DNA of 64,000 nucleotides from Desmodesmus armatus. Its lineage: Eukaryota > Chlorophyta > Chlorophyceae > Sphaeropleales > Scenedesmaceae. Both the position numbers and the translations under genes were made by a program. The stretch lies in NCBI GenBank assembly GCA_007449985.2, contig VIIQ02000078.1, forward strand, positions 353,656 through 417,655, given 5' to 3'. The notes under the pieces are model-generated. The model was not told the origin of the DNA. It did not search any database and saw only the letters and a list, made by a program, of their open reading frames with translations. The stretch's first letter is position 1; the number at the start of each line of letters is the position of its first letter. Positions 1 through 12,795 of this stretch are shown piece after piece.

Positions 1-402
1 TGTTGGGCAAGGCTGGAGCCGGTGCCATCACCAGCATGCACACCTTGCTTTGTTGTAACAGGATAGGGCCTGGCCCCAGTTAGGGATGACTGGCTGTTCA
101 TTCCTGGTGCACATGCGACTGCCCTTTTTGTTCAGCAGGGCTCCTTGCTGGGCACTGAACCGTCTCATATCTGACAGCACACTGGCTGAGAGGTGAAGTG
201 TGTGGTGTCCACAGAAGGGAATGGCGGGGGGGGGGGGGCAGTCAGGTTACTTCTGTTTAACAAACTGGCAAGGAGTTTGTTTGAAAAAAGAGAGGTGTTA
301 ATGTGAGAAAGCACTCGAAGGTCCCCCAGCCTCTGTGCAACGGACCCTGCTCGGTGCACCAATCAGGGACCCTCCCCCCAACACAAGCTAGTGTCTCACA
401 AG

Positions 403-3400
403 CTAGTGTCGTGCGCACGCAACAGCTTCTGCCCCTGTGCCACCAACAGCAGCACTGAGTGCTGCACACACGGGCTTGTGCTGCTTCCAGGCTGCCCGCT
501 GACACGCCCGCCCACAGTAGCGTGCCACACGGCAGCCCCCGCAGATGCAGCTGCGCCCTGACACTGACGCCAGCTCCGACAGCCCCGCCAAGCTTGTGCA
601 AACAGGGTTGTTGCACATGCAGGGCACAGCAAAGGAGCACAGGGCCAGCCCTGTGCGCTGCAGCTGCTGGACTGCCGCCCGGTATGCTGCTATGTCGGGA
701 GCACTCTCCTGCAAGACCTGACATGTTGCCGACACCTGCTGCTGCAGCACTGCCAAAGGGGCATAGCCAGCAGCAGAAAGCTGGCCAGACATGCTCCCTG
801 AGGCCAACCACTGCTGCACCACTGACAGGACTGCACAGTGGTCCACCTTCCTATTTCCACACCCCTGCTGCTGCTGCTGCTGCTGCTCCTGAAAGCTGAT
901 TGGCTCCTCCTGCTGCTGTTGGAACCGGGTGGGGTAATTTGCCAGCAAATTTTCAGCCCATTGCATGCAGCAGCGGCCCACGATGGCCACACTGGGCAGC
1001 ATGGCAGTCGCAGCTGCACTGCCGCTGCTGCAACCTGGTTCCCCTGCTGCTGCGTTTGCTGCCACTGCTGCTGCTCCTGCTGCCACTGCCGCTGCTGCCG
1101 CTGCTCCCGCAGACACCTGCTGGTCACACTGCTGCTGCTGCTGCTGCCGTGCTGCAGCATCAGCCAGCAGCGCTATCGCTGCATCAGCCGCAGCAACACG
1201 CAGCTGCCGTCGTACACGGTCGTTGAGCAGGCCCCACCCGCTGAGCTTGACCATTGTGGCCAGCAGGCTATGAAGCTGGCGCTGCACCTGGGAGCCCGGC
1301 CCCGCTGCAAGCGCCAACAGCACTAGCGGGGGAGGGTTGCGTGGGTGGGTCTCTGAAATATGCTGGCTGCACACGCCCAGTACCACTGTTGCATAGGGCG
1401 CAAGAGACTCGAGTGCTTCAGCAGCAGCAGCAGCAGCAGTGGAGGCTGCTGCTGATGCTTCACCAACAGCTGCAGTCGCTGCTGCTGCTGCTGCTGTTAT
1501 TGCATAGCAGGTAGCTGCTGCAAGTCGTAGTGCCGCCTCAAAGATGCTGATGATGTCACTAGCATGCGGCAGGAAGGCATCCTGGGCATGCAGGACACAG
1601 CTGTGGTCACTGAAAGTTGGTCTTCCTCCTGCTGCTGCTGCCGCTGCTGGCAATGCTGACGGTGGCTGTGGTGTTGACCTTGGTGGTGCTGTAGTGATGG
1701 GGCTTGGCACCACTGAGCACCCAACCAGTGTGCTTAAACACAGCATCCAGGCCCAAATTGGCGGCATTCTGCGCGGCTGCTCAGTGCGTGAAGCTTCAGC
1801 CTCCCCCTCCTGCTGCTGCTGAAGCTGTGCTAGGCAGTGGCGTGTCAGGAGTGGCAGCAGCTCAGTCAGCAGAGTCGGTGAGGGTACCACCAACCACTCG
1901 GCAGCTTGCTGCTGCTGCTGCTCCCGCCGCTCGTGCCCCTCCTGCTGCTGTGGCGGCTGTGGTGGAGGTGCCTGCGTGCTGTCCAGCAGCTGCAGCGCCA
2001 CCTGCGGCCCCATGTAGCCAGACTGCTGGGGAAGCTTCGCAAAGCGCATGCCACCCATACAGCACAGACTGTACAGGGGGTCACAGTACAGGTGGCAGGC
2101 CAGTTTATGCGCTGGTCGGGCCCCTGGGTAGCTGTCAGGTATGCTGGCTGTCAGCTGCGCCATCATCAGGTAAAGCAGCAGGTATGTCTCTAACTGCAGC
2201 AGCACCTGTGCATCGAAGACGCCGTTCGCTTGCTGCACCTGCACACATAAACCGCATGGCAGCAAGCGCGTTTCAGGCAAGGCATGCCCTGATGAACAGG
2301 TATTTTTCAAGTGTATAAGGGGGGGGCGGGCCCCCAACAGGTATTAGCACACGTCCCTTACCCTGGTCAAGGTCATGCAAATGCACCAGCCCCTGTGGTA
2401 TGAGTGGGCTAGTCAAATCATACCCCTCTTGTAAGCCTCCTGTGCCCAGTACGCTGCAGACACTGCTGACAGCGGTGCTTGATAGCACACCAGTTCTTGG
2501 AAGGTAGTGTACTTGTGTTCAAGGTAAGGTAACGATTTGCCAAATCCTGCTAGTAGCGGGTTGACAGTGTGTGCCTGAAGCAGGGTTATTGCCTGCTTAT
2601 CAGTTATTGCCTGCTGCTCACCACATCTACTCTAATCCTGGGATACTGCACCAGCAGTAGTGCTGCTTACAGGCATGCCAGCATCTGTCAGCGTCCTGGT
2701 GCGCAGGACTTCAGGGGTAGTGAAAGCATTAGTACACACCTTGTGATGCCAAAAGTCAGTCGACACAACAACTACCGCATGGCACGTAATAAGCATAAAG
2801 CAGTGGCACACCAGCCTTACTTGGTAGTTGAGCGTACTCTCATAGCGTGCCAACAGCATCTTCAAGTAAGGCAGGTTGGTGAACCCTTGAGAGTGGGCCA
2901 GCTTGGCGGCATGTAGCGCTGTCTCCTTGGTGATGCCCAGCACATCAAACAAGCTGCAGGACAGGGGCGTCAGGCTGTCCAGCTGGACGCCGTTGCTGAT
3001 GCCACTGCCGCTGTCCTTGCTGCCGCTGCTGTCTGCCTGCTGCCGTTGCTGTTGTTGCCGCTGCTGCTGCTTGGGGAGGAGCTTAGCTTCTGTGATGTCT
3101 GTGCTTGTGTCCAACCCCAGCACAGTCACCACCAGCATGATGGCGAGGCAGGGCAAGAGTTCGGGCGAGTGCAGCAGCTCGTTCCCGCCAGGACACAACT
3201 GCAATGTGCCTGGCACGTCGGGCCCTAGCCGCGATGCCACTGCCGACATGAGGGAATACACTTCTTGCAGGGAAGTACTGTAGTAACCGCACAGCTGCAT
3301 CTGCGGCTCCATGTTGTGCATCTGGAAGACTGCGGTCATCAGGCGCAACGCTGCAGGTGCTACAGGCAGGGCAGCCTCTAGGCTGAAGTATCCCTTTGGG

Positions 3401-4329
3401 GATTGTGCGCAGCTGGCCGCCAGGAGGAGTTTCAGCAGGGTGCTGCTGCGTGTGTTCTCCAGCATCACGTCATCGGCCAGCTTTTGAATGCTGGCCTCAT
3501 GTGTGGGGGAGGACCCAGCTTTGCTGCTGGTGCTCCCGCAGCTGCCGGTGGCTGCTGCCAGAGCTGCTACTGCCGCTGTGAGCTGGGCCGCTGCATCGCC
3601 CATGGCAGGACCCAGGTGCTGCAGCAGCTGCGACTCCTGCAGCTGCTGCCGCACTGCGGCTGCAGCATGGGACTCTGGGGAAGCTTGAATGGCGGGAATA
3701 GCATTCCAAAGCCACGTATGCAGCGCCTCGAAAGCTAGGGGCAGCACGGCACCCACTGTATGAGGCTGCTGGAGGGCCTGGACATACAGTGCTGCCAGTT
3801 TGGCTGTTATCTGCATGCAGCAGCACTCCAAGAGGGGCAGCACAATGATCGTGCAGTAGGCCATACATTTCGACCGTCTGCATATCTGACAAGCTCCTCT
3901 TGGAGCTTCAGATGGATGTGACGATACCTGCCAGCCTGTGCTAATGGTTTGCGTCGCCTGCTACAGACAGATGCCACCACAAGTATCCTGCTGAGATGAA
4001 TCTGAGAGTCACATAACCCATGCTGTTGGTATCAGACAACGCTTGCTGGTCTGGACATCAGGTCAATGGCTGCCGGTACCGTAGCTAGAATAGTACATGT
4101 ACATCACCTGCACATCCTTCACCAGCTTCTTCCATGCAGCATGGGGCAAGGGCGGCTGCTCTTTCAGCTTCGTCATAGACTGCATAAAGCTGCCAAAGTC
4201 TTGGGTGGCGCGTGTGCTGCTGCTGCCAGGGGCGCTGGGTGTGGGGGTGGATGCATCTGCCGCAGCAGCAGCCCGCTGCTGCAGATCCTTCACGCATGCT
4301 GCCCAGGCTGCAACTACAGCCTTAGCCAT
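403..4329 (-). CDS. MYND-type zinc-finger protein, multi-exon
   Basis: Minus-strand gene read from 4329 to 403. Exon 1 starts at an ATG at 4327-4329 and ends near 4103 (or 4108). A long exon runs from about 3877 to 2821, where a clean GTAAGG donor follows. A short exon lies near 2511-2424, and the last exon runs from 2238 (after TGTGTGCAG) to the stop at 403. The joins on either side of the short exon are not phase-consistent in my reading, so the exact model is open. The last exon has long Ala and Gln tracts and ends in a MYND finger: CxxxxC, then CICGGC, YCGRAC, and QRAAWKQHKPVC about 10 residues before the C-terminal tail. MYND fingers bind Pro-rich partner peptides, and many algal proteins carry one at the C-terminus after a helical, unassigned body. 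No SET domain is visible, so a SMYD methyltransferase is not supported. Function unknown. Confidence 0.75.
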
Positions 4330-5017
4330 ATGGCCACTATCTAAACGAGGTTCAACCGGCTGATGTTGTGACCCAGCTGGCGTGTCAACTACATGTCACT
4401 GCCCCCCACTACTCCAGCCTCCTCCTCACTGCCAGGTGCAGCTTGAACAGTCCGTGCCAGCGAAGCTGCTGAGTATTACGTCGAACAAGAAAGAGAATGT
4501 GGGGAACCTGCTTCATGTGCTTGACAGCACCGATACTGGTAGACACCCAAGCAAAGATCTCGGTGAAGGCACACTCTCAGAGTCTGGGGTGGGGGAGGGG
4601 GACACAAACGTCAGTTGGGAATTGGCCTCTGCGACTGGGACACAAGAGTGGGGGGCTGGCACTGAACTATGGCGGATGCGGCAGACCTTCTACTCATGAA
4701 TGAGACCTGCCCGTGTGGGGGGTTGTCCAAGGCCAGTCCAGTCACACATGTCAAAGTGCAATGGCAGGTGAGAGCAAGGAGAAAGCACCAACATGAATTC
4801 ATCTTCATATAAGCCGAGGATTTGATTTCAGAAGCAAGCTAAATCGTTGTGTGTTCCGTTGTCAACGAGTTCTCTCGGCTCAGTTTGATAGAAGGCCCCG
4901 TCGCTGTGTGGGAAAAAACAAAATCGTTGTCCAAGTCTTCAGCATATTTTTTGAGTCCCTGGGGCCGTGCAGAGCTGCGTCAGGCCCCATTCTCCCAATG
5001 TTGCTGGAGCGATCATA
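4330..5017. promoter_or_regulatory. Divergent intergenic region between the MYND gene and the membrane-protein gene
   Basis: The 688 bp separate two start codons on opposite strands, so the region must hold both promoters. A TATA-like CATATAAG lies near 4806 on the plus strand, about 200 bp before the downstream ATG. No other motif is convincing. Open frames here are short and look like noise. Confidence 0.4.
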
Positions 5018-8000
5018 ATGCAGCAGCAAAGGCTTGTTTTGCTCCTACTGGTGCTGGCGCTGGGATCAGCGGTGCGTTTGGGGCCCTTCCTGCTGCTGCT
5101 CACCCCCACCATCAACGCTGGGGCTCACCCACCCCTGCCCTCCCATTCCTCGCAGCTCGCAAGCGCAGACGGTCTCAAGCAGTGGGAAAAGCCGTCTTTG
5201 GACGCCAGCAGGTGCGATGGGGCTGCTTCTTCATGACACACGAGCCGCGTTCCTTTCCAGTGCTTGCTGCCCAGTCCGTCGCCATTATTTGAGTGTCGTA
5301 AACTCACCTGACGCATCTTGTCTTTCTTGGCGTCTCTGCAGGCACAGGCGCTCCTTGCTGGCTGCCTCACAGCAGATCTCCCAATGTGACTGGATTGCAG
5401 GTGAGGGGCCAGGGCAGCTTGTCTCAGTGTGCCCATGACAGCCCTGACGGCTTCGATTACTGGCACCTGTATGCCTCTACCAGCGCAGCTTCTGTGTCGG
5501 CCTGCCTGAAACGTTTCACTGTTGTTGCTGTCTTGGTGGGTGCAGGAGAGGGGTGTGCATTGCACCCTGCCTACGCGTCCTATGCCCTGAACAAGTCCAG
5601 CGAGGATGTGGTAGCCCAGTATGTGGCAAATGCACTGGCATGCGCAACAGCCACAGACAAAGGTGGGTTTTCCTTGCAGGGGTCGCTGCTGCTGTTGCAG
5701 GCGATTCCTCTGCTGCTCTGGGGAATGATGCTTGCCGGTGATCTGCTTGCAACAGTGCAGCACATCAGGAGGTGGTGATCGTTACGATGGGTGTTGTTGT
5801 GTATGTATGATGAGCATATATGTATGATGCACATGACTTGCTGACAACCTGCCTGGGGCTGTCGCCCTCCCTCTGCGTTGTGTGTGCAGGGCTGTGCGAC
5901 TCTGCCAGCTACTGCTACTGGGACCCGTCCTTCAGCAACGGTCAGCAGGGCTGTTTCCTGCAGGACGATGCGCTGCTGTCGCTGCAGCTGCGCTGCGTTC
6001 AACAGCAGTACCTCCCCAGCCTCAGCAAGCTGCAGGCTTGCATGGCAGCCCGCCAGAGCTGCCAATGCTCCGGCAGCACAGCCAGCACCAGCACTCCCTG
6101 CACTGTCAGCTGCACACAGCGGCAGCAGCAGCTGCAGGCAAGCTTCCCTGGTAGCAGCAGAGACAAAGTGTGCAGCTCCCTCCTGGGCTGCTGGCTGTCC
6201 AGCTTGAACAGCACCAGCACGGACCTCACTGCTCTGGTTGAGGCGCACCTTACACTTGTGCAGCCGAAGATAGAGTCTCTCAGCGCTGCAGGAAATGAGC
6301 CCCAGTCTGGCGGCAGGCGCAGGGAGCTGCTGCAGATCCCGCCGAGTTTGTCAGACCCTGTGCTGGATGACAAATCGGGCACCAGCACAGGCGGCAACCT
6401 CGAGTCCGGCAGCTACGGCCCAGGCAGCAGCGGCACACTGGGCGCAGCACCCAGCGTGGGGATGAACGGGGTCATTACAGACGAGCAGGCAGCAGAGTCA
6501 GTCACGACGACCACGCCTGTTGAGAACGGCAACAACGTCCTTGCGCCCAGCAAGACGAACGCCAGCAGCAACAGCAACAGCACACTGAACCTGGAGTCTG
6601 GGGCTGTGGGCGGGGACTGGGTGCTGGAGCAGGCCCCCGTGAACCCTGACGAGGTCTTTGGCAGCAGCCCAGCGGCCGGCAGCAGTGGCAGCAATGGCGG
6701 CAGCAGTGACAGCAGCAGCGTCACCATGACAGGCGGTAATGCGCCTACCAGCTTCTGGCAGTGTGCTGGGGATGCTGCCGCCAAGGCAGACTCAGCACGA
6801 AAGTGGGCCGACATCGATTACAACTCGAAGACTCTCACGCTGGCCACTTGGCTCAAGATCATTCAGCCCATGGTAAGACACACCTGACCCTCGTCTGCTC
6901 TTGCTCACCTCATACTCATGCCCTGCTTTGTGACTGCTTTCCTTTGATCGTCCACACATCACCTTCTCATATCAACATACAGTTTTACCAACAGTCCTTG
7001 AAGGATATCGGCTGCCAAGCAGCTGCAGGAGTCATATGCACATCCACCCCAATCAGCAGCTGGTGCGCGATGTCAGAAGCATGCCATCTTGCTATTCTTG
7101 TATACAGCATCACCCTGTGCTGCATGCCTTGCTGCTGTCCTGCTGTCTTGCAGTCGCTGATTGACTGGGGAGTGCAGGTCCTGGACTGCTTCAAGACCGA
7201 GGTCCCAAAGCTCAGCAACCTTGATGCCAGCACCAACAGCACCAAGCCAAACAAGGAGTCGCTCGAGTTTGCCATCGTGGCACTCATTCGCTCCTTCACA
7301 GGGCAGGCAGAGGCCTTCAGGGCCTACCTGCAGGCTGGAGCAACTTCCCGCCCTGCTGCAGGCCTTGCTCAGCTGACCCGCCTGGCTTCTGAGGTCTTCC
7401 CTGGCCAGCTGGCAGCTTTGTCAGCCAAGCAGCAGAACGCACCGGCGTACAGGCGGGACGTCATGCTGCAGGTCTCTGCGGTCGTCACGGACCTGCAGTG
7501 GTTTGCAGGGGACGTGCTGAGCCTGGCGAGCAGCGGGGATGCAGCAGTGCAGCAGGAGGCTTTCGAGGGGTACATCACATATGCTGAAGAGTCCATGAGG
7601 CGCTGCCTCTACTGGCTCTTCTACCTGCAGTTTGACGGGCCCCCAGCACACCTGCCTGGCACAATCCCCAGCAGCGCAGCCAGCGCGGCAGTCACGTCTG
7701 CGTTTGAGGGCCTCGCAGCAGCTGCCCTGCCCTCGCGCATCGTGGCTGCGGATGCGCCCGAGTGGCAGCAGCTGCAGGTGATGACCGCAACAGCGGCCGG
7801 CTCTGCCGCTGCCGCAGCTGCCTCCTACGGCACGGGCTTCGACAGCAGCCAGATCCTCAGTAATACAGTCGCCGGGCTTGCCAAGGCACACGTGCAGGAC
7901 TTGTGGGGGTCGAGGTTGGAACTTGCGCGCAACGGGGCGTCAGCAGCAGCGCGCCAGCTCGCCCTGCGCGACCCCAACGTGAAGAGCGCGCGCTGGGAGC

Positions 8001-10450
8001 CTATGCGCAAGCAGCAGGTGGTCATGCTGGCGGCCTTGCAGCAGCGGGCGGCGCTGTCTGGTGCTGACGGCGGCATGGCCAACATTCGCCTCGCGACCGC
8101 GCTGCGCGAGCTTGTCGCAGCGTCGGGCGCATACCTCCTGGGCAGCGACAGCACCGCGCTGCAGCAGGCAAAGCAGGCGGAGCTCAGCAGCGCGCTGGGG
8201 CTTGCTGCGCGCGTGGCGCTGTTGGTCAGGCAGTGCCACGGCAGCCCTGCGGGCCTGCCGGCGCTGTCTCCTGCAGCAGCGGCCAAGGCAGGCGTTCCTG
8301 CAGCTGTTCCAGACGCCTGCGCGGAGCTCACAGCACATGCTGAGCGGCTGGCGGGTGTCAAGCAGGGCAATGTGGTAGGCAACACACTGCTGACTGATAT
8401 CGAGCGTCAGTGGCGGTGTAATGCGGTCCCCGCCAGCAGCTGCAGCAGCAAGCCGGGCTGCGCGCTGGCGCTCGCGCCCGTGCTGGTGCCATCCACCGCA
8501 GCGATCAGCACAGCTGACAACATGACCCTGGTTTGCCAGGCGTCGGACGCCAGCCTCTTCATCACCAGTCTTGACAGCGGCGCCAAGTCAGCACTGGCAG
8601 CCAGCCCCGCGTGCGACCAGTTCCTGCGGCTCCCTGCCTGCGAGGCCATCAGCAACGCAGCAACCTGCAGCAGCAACCCCACCTGCAGATGGGAGGCTTC
8701 CAGCCAGCGCAATATCCTGCACACCGCTGCCTCAAGCCCGCCTAAGGCAGCGGTAGCGGCGGGAAGCCCGGGCGTGTGCGCTGTTGACTGGGTGACGGTG
8801 CTGAGCAGCACTGGCGGCGGCAATGCCTACAGCATGCTGAGCTCGATGGTTTCCCTGTGCAGCGGTATTGCAGACGACGGCCAGTGCGAGTCACAAACCA
8901 TGCTGATCACCATGGAGGCACCGGCACCCAGCAGCGGCAGCAGCATGGCGCGCTTCTGGGTTCCTGCGCTGGTGGTAGCGGGTGTGGCGGGTGTGCTGCT
9001 GTTTGGAGCTGCCATCTGGTGGCGGAGGCACTCCGCTGCTGCACGGCGCGCGGCAGAGGAAGCGCGCGCGGCAGCCGGGGGCGGCAGGGGTGGCAGAAAA
9101 GGCGGGAAGGACGGAAAGGGCGGGAAAGGTGCCAAGGGGGCCAAGCGGAAGGTCAAGCGTGCTGAGCCTGGAGAGTACAAGCCGGACCTCATGCGGGACT
9201 CTTTCACGGACTACATGCGTGCAGCGCCCCAGCAGTTTAACAACGGGGTCGCGATCGCCAAGGCTGCCATGGCCACGGGGGATCTCGATACTGGGGTGGC
9301 CATGGCAGACGTCGCAGGCGGGCGCCAGCTTGCTGCGATGCAGCAGCAGCAGCAGATGGCAGGGGCGCCTGCAGGGCCCTACGGCCCTGGCCGCACGCCC
9401 TCGCCCGGTTCGGAGGGCTCCTGGGGCCTGGCAGTCGGTCCTGCTGGGTCGGTGCCTCGCTCCCAGGGCAGTTCTGACCTCATCAACCTGAGTCTGTCGG
9501 ATGCCTCTGGCCACAACGGTGCTCTCAACAGCCCGGGAGAGCAGCCGGGGCTGTCTGCATATGGCAGTGCAGCCTCCCTCCAGCAGCAGCAGCGGGGTGC
9601 TGTGGGTGCTGGTGCTGGCAGTCCCCAAAGCCAGGGCCCGTCTCCTCCCAGGGGCCCTGGCCTGGTGTGGGGCTCTGCAGCAGCGGCAGCAGGAATGGGC
9701 CTTGCTAACAGCCAGCAGCTGGTGTCGCCGAGGGGTCCTGGCGGCTTCGGGCAGCCGTCTCCCACTGGCGGCAGGCCGCCCCTGCACGGGGACATGTCTG
9801 TGCCGGTGAATCTGCTGGATGCCAACGCCAGCATCGCACTGACCTCCAGCATCAACCTGGTGTCCTCCCTGCCCCACCACAGCAGCCTACCGGTGGGGCT
9901 TGTGTCTGGAGACCAGCAGTTTGGGATGCAGCAGGACGATGCAGTGCAGTTCGGAGGGCAGTTTGGCCAGCAGGGGCTGAACACAGGGGCTATGAACGCA
10001 CCCGGCAGGGTGATGTTCGGTGCCGGTGGCGGCTTGGGACGCATCAGCGGCAGCAGCTCTGCCTACGGGAACCGCAGCGGGAACTTTGAGAACGCGCACT
10101 CGGGGTCCCTGCTGCTTCCGGTGGCGAGCCGGGGGGCTGGGGCAGCTCCCAGTGAGGACGGCTGCATCACCCCCACCAGCAGCTGCTGCCACGACAGCGT
10201 CTGCACGTTTGGGCAGAGTCCGGGCAGCGTGGTCAGTGCGGCGGGCAGCTCTGGGGTACGGCCGACTGGCGGCTTGAGGCCGCAGGGCAGTCAGAGGGGT
10301 GTGGCAGCAGCAGCATCGCGGGGTGGGGCAGCAGGGGCGGGTGGCTTGACAGCAGCACCAAGTGTGCCGTTGTCTCGCAGCAGCTGGAGCTCGGCTATCT
10401 CTACTGACCTCTTGATGAATCAGCCCAGCTCGGCGATCGTGGACCCGTGA
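5018..10450 (+). CDS. Large secreted, single-pass membrane protein with disordered cytoplasmic tail
   Basis: The chosen start at 5018 gives MQQQRLVLLLLVLALGSA, a strong signal peptide. Exon 1 ends at 5211 and exon 2 is 5342-5400. The stretch 5401-5662 is coding (residues such as CAHDSPDGFDYW and SSEDVVAQYVANAL), but its splice joins are unresolved. The chain then becomes certain: an exon 5890-6872 and a final exon 7154-10450, both in phase. The ectodomain is helical and Ser/Ala-rich with Cys pairs. Two related Cys modules at about 8413-8463 and 8640-8695 share the pattern C, x6-8, CSSxPxC. A hydrophobic helix at about 8955-9021 (VPALVVAGVAGVLLFGAAIW) is followed by basic RR and a Gly/Lys-rich stretch, as in a type I membrane protein. 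The remaining 470 or so residues are Gly/Ser/Gln-rich and probably disordered. I recognise no catalytic domain; a surface or wall-associated protein is inference. Confidence 0.8.
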
Positions 10451-12795
10451 TGGGTGGCGAGGTTGTTGAATGAGGGTTGAATGAGTGTGGTGTTGTTGCT
10501 GCTTGTGGGCTGGTGCTGTTGTGGGGCTGTTTGCTTGTTCTAGCTTACTGCGTCTCGCCCTCCCTCCCCGTTGTGTTTAAAGAAACCTTGCTGTGCGTAG
10601 CATGTCTGCTACTTCATGCATTGTTGTACATGCTGTGCGGTCCCCATCGGAGGCGTGTAGGGGATGGACTTGTGTGGGTGTGTTGCTTTCCTTGCGCTCT
10701 GTGTTTGGTCACCTTGCTTCCCATTTGTTGCAGGCGGCGTGTGCGGTGTCTGTACTTTGCCTTGCTGTGTTGGCAGGAGGCAGTTTGGTGCGGTGTGGTT
10801 AGGGCAGGCACTGTCTTGCTGGTGCACCAGCGAGGACAGGTGCCTTGTGTTTTGTATGCTGTGCCTGTGTACAGGTCCCTGGGCACAGCCAGAGCTTTTG
10901 TATGTCTATCGGCTGGGTAGTGCAGCTATTCTCTTGCCTGGATAGTGCAGCTAGAAAGCCGCTCAGCTGCAGAAAGCTGCTCAGCTGTACAGAGCTGCTC
11001 AGCTGCAGGGGTTCGGGCTGTCCTGCTGTCGATGGAGTTTGCATGAACAACCTCCAACCCACCACCCCATCGCCGCGCGAGGGGTTGGTGTGGTGGTTGG
11101 TCCAATGCGGCTTTCAGTAGTGGCGGCGGGCAGACGGTTGTGTGCATGATTCTGCACATGGCTTCATAAAGCTTTTTGGCGCCTCTTTTGACTCATTGCT
11201 TGCAGCGTGGTAATTGACATTGGTGCTGACCTGTTTGCATGCACCCTGTCCCAGAGGTTGGGTGGGCAACGTTGCCACTGCATGGCATGGCGCTTGTGCA
11301 AAGTGCATGGCATGGCTGGCATCCATGGCATGCTTGCACAAGGGTGCACTGGCACCCTTGGGATGGAATGTTTATGTGGTCTGCGAGGAATGTGGAAGGC
11401 GCCTCTTTGCTGCAGGAGTGCTCAATGTGAATATCGCAGTGTGGCGGGCGGGCGGGCGTCGCATGGGGTGCTGCTCGGCATTGTGGCCTTGGCAGCCCCC
11501 CTCAGTTTTCAACTAGTGTGGTGTGCCGCTGTGTACAGCTTTCTGGGCTGTACAGACGTCTAGTGGTGCGTGCATGAGGGGCAGCAGCTGTGGAAGGTTG
11601 CTGCTTGAGGTTGCAGGCAGTAGTCCTGGTGCTGCAAGGGTGTTTCCGTGTACAGCATGCATGTCGGTGTGTTCATTTATCCTGCTCTTTCTGTCACTGT
11701 TAACTGTAGAGGTGCCCCTGCAAGATGGGGCCGAGGGTGGGGTAGGAGTGGGTTGGGCTTCTGCCGTGAGGGAGCATGAGGCCTGACCGGGTGTTGGGTG
11801 GGTGTGGTGGTACTACCACCTAGTCGTACTACCACACCCTGCGGGCATTGGGCTTCTGTTGAAGGGAGCACGCGGCCTGACCGGGTGCTGGTTGGGTGTG
11901 GTGGTACTACTACCCAGCAGATGGGTGTTGTACCGTAGTACGGCTGCCTGGTAGGTTTTGCTGGGCTTCAGCCTGGCATGCGGATGTTGAAGGCACATAG
12001 CTGCCCTGCGTCGTGGTTTGGCTGCTGTGAACAATGCCATCCAGGCATTCAGGCTTGTTGTGCAGTTGTGTGAGGTTATATTCAACCTGCAAAGGTCCAG
12101 TTGACGTGTGATAGCGCTATCGACGCTGTCGGCACGGCTGGGCTTGTTACTGGTTGTTGAGGCTGGTTGAGGGTTGGTTACGGTGTCTGCAGTTGGCCAC
12201 TGTTGTCTGGGGCACTGGGGCAGTGCTGAGCACAACAGTCACATTTGATTGCTGTAACATGTGCAAGGTACACACTGACAGGACCATTTCTCATCTTGAT
12301 GTCTCTGGCCTGGCGCAACCAGGATGCAGCTGCCAACACCTGGTGGATGCTGAGTTTCCAACTGTTGAGTTTACAATTGCTGATGGTTGCTTCACAGATG
12401 AGAGGTCAAGGGGTAAATCCTGCTATGCCAGGCCAGCAAAGCAAGCCGCTTTCGCAGTGACAGGCTCTCAGAGCAGCTGTGAGTTGGCCGATGGGGCAAC
12501 GTGAGGACAAGGCTTGAGCTGCGAACGCTTCAACATCATAGCTCATCGTGAAACTGGTGATGGCAACTCAACGCGTCATTGGGCTGCATCACATCACAAA
12601 CCTTATCGCCCGCGGTATTGCATTTGTAACTCTGCTGCAGCCCATCTGGGTCAAGCACACAATAGTTGTGTTTCAGTGCCTAACACACAATTATTCAGAT
12701 TATCTGAGAGGCCGGCCAGGCCCCATACCTAGAAGACAAGTTGACTGCTTGGACAGCAGCAGTGGTGTCCAACGTTCTGAAAGGACGACGTCAAC
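10451..12795. other. Intergenic region, no convincing gene
   Basis: The region is G/T-rich and probably includes the long 3' end of the upstream gene and the 5' leader of the downstream one. Open frames are short and lack splice-consistent extensions. It contains a diverged direct repeat of about 60 bp (11755-11814 and 11850-11909, both ending in GTGTGGTGGTACTA) and short iterations of GCTGCTCAGCTGCAG-like sequence at 10960-11010. Confidence 0.5.
11755..11909. repeat. Diverged direct repeat, about 60-bp copies 95 bp apart
   Basis: Both copies begin GGGCTTCTG and share GGCCTGACCGGGTG and GGGTGTGGTGGTACTA. They differ by scattered substitutions and small indels. Confidence 0.6.

Noticed and set aside
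256..811. Overlapping minus-strand frame of 184 codons at the left end
   Set aside because: It runs in another frame through the MYND exon, whose finger motif fixes the real frame.
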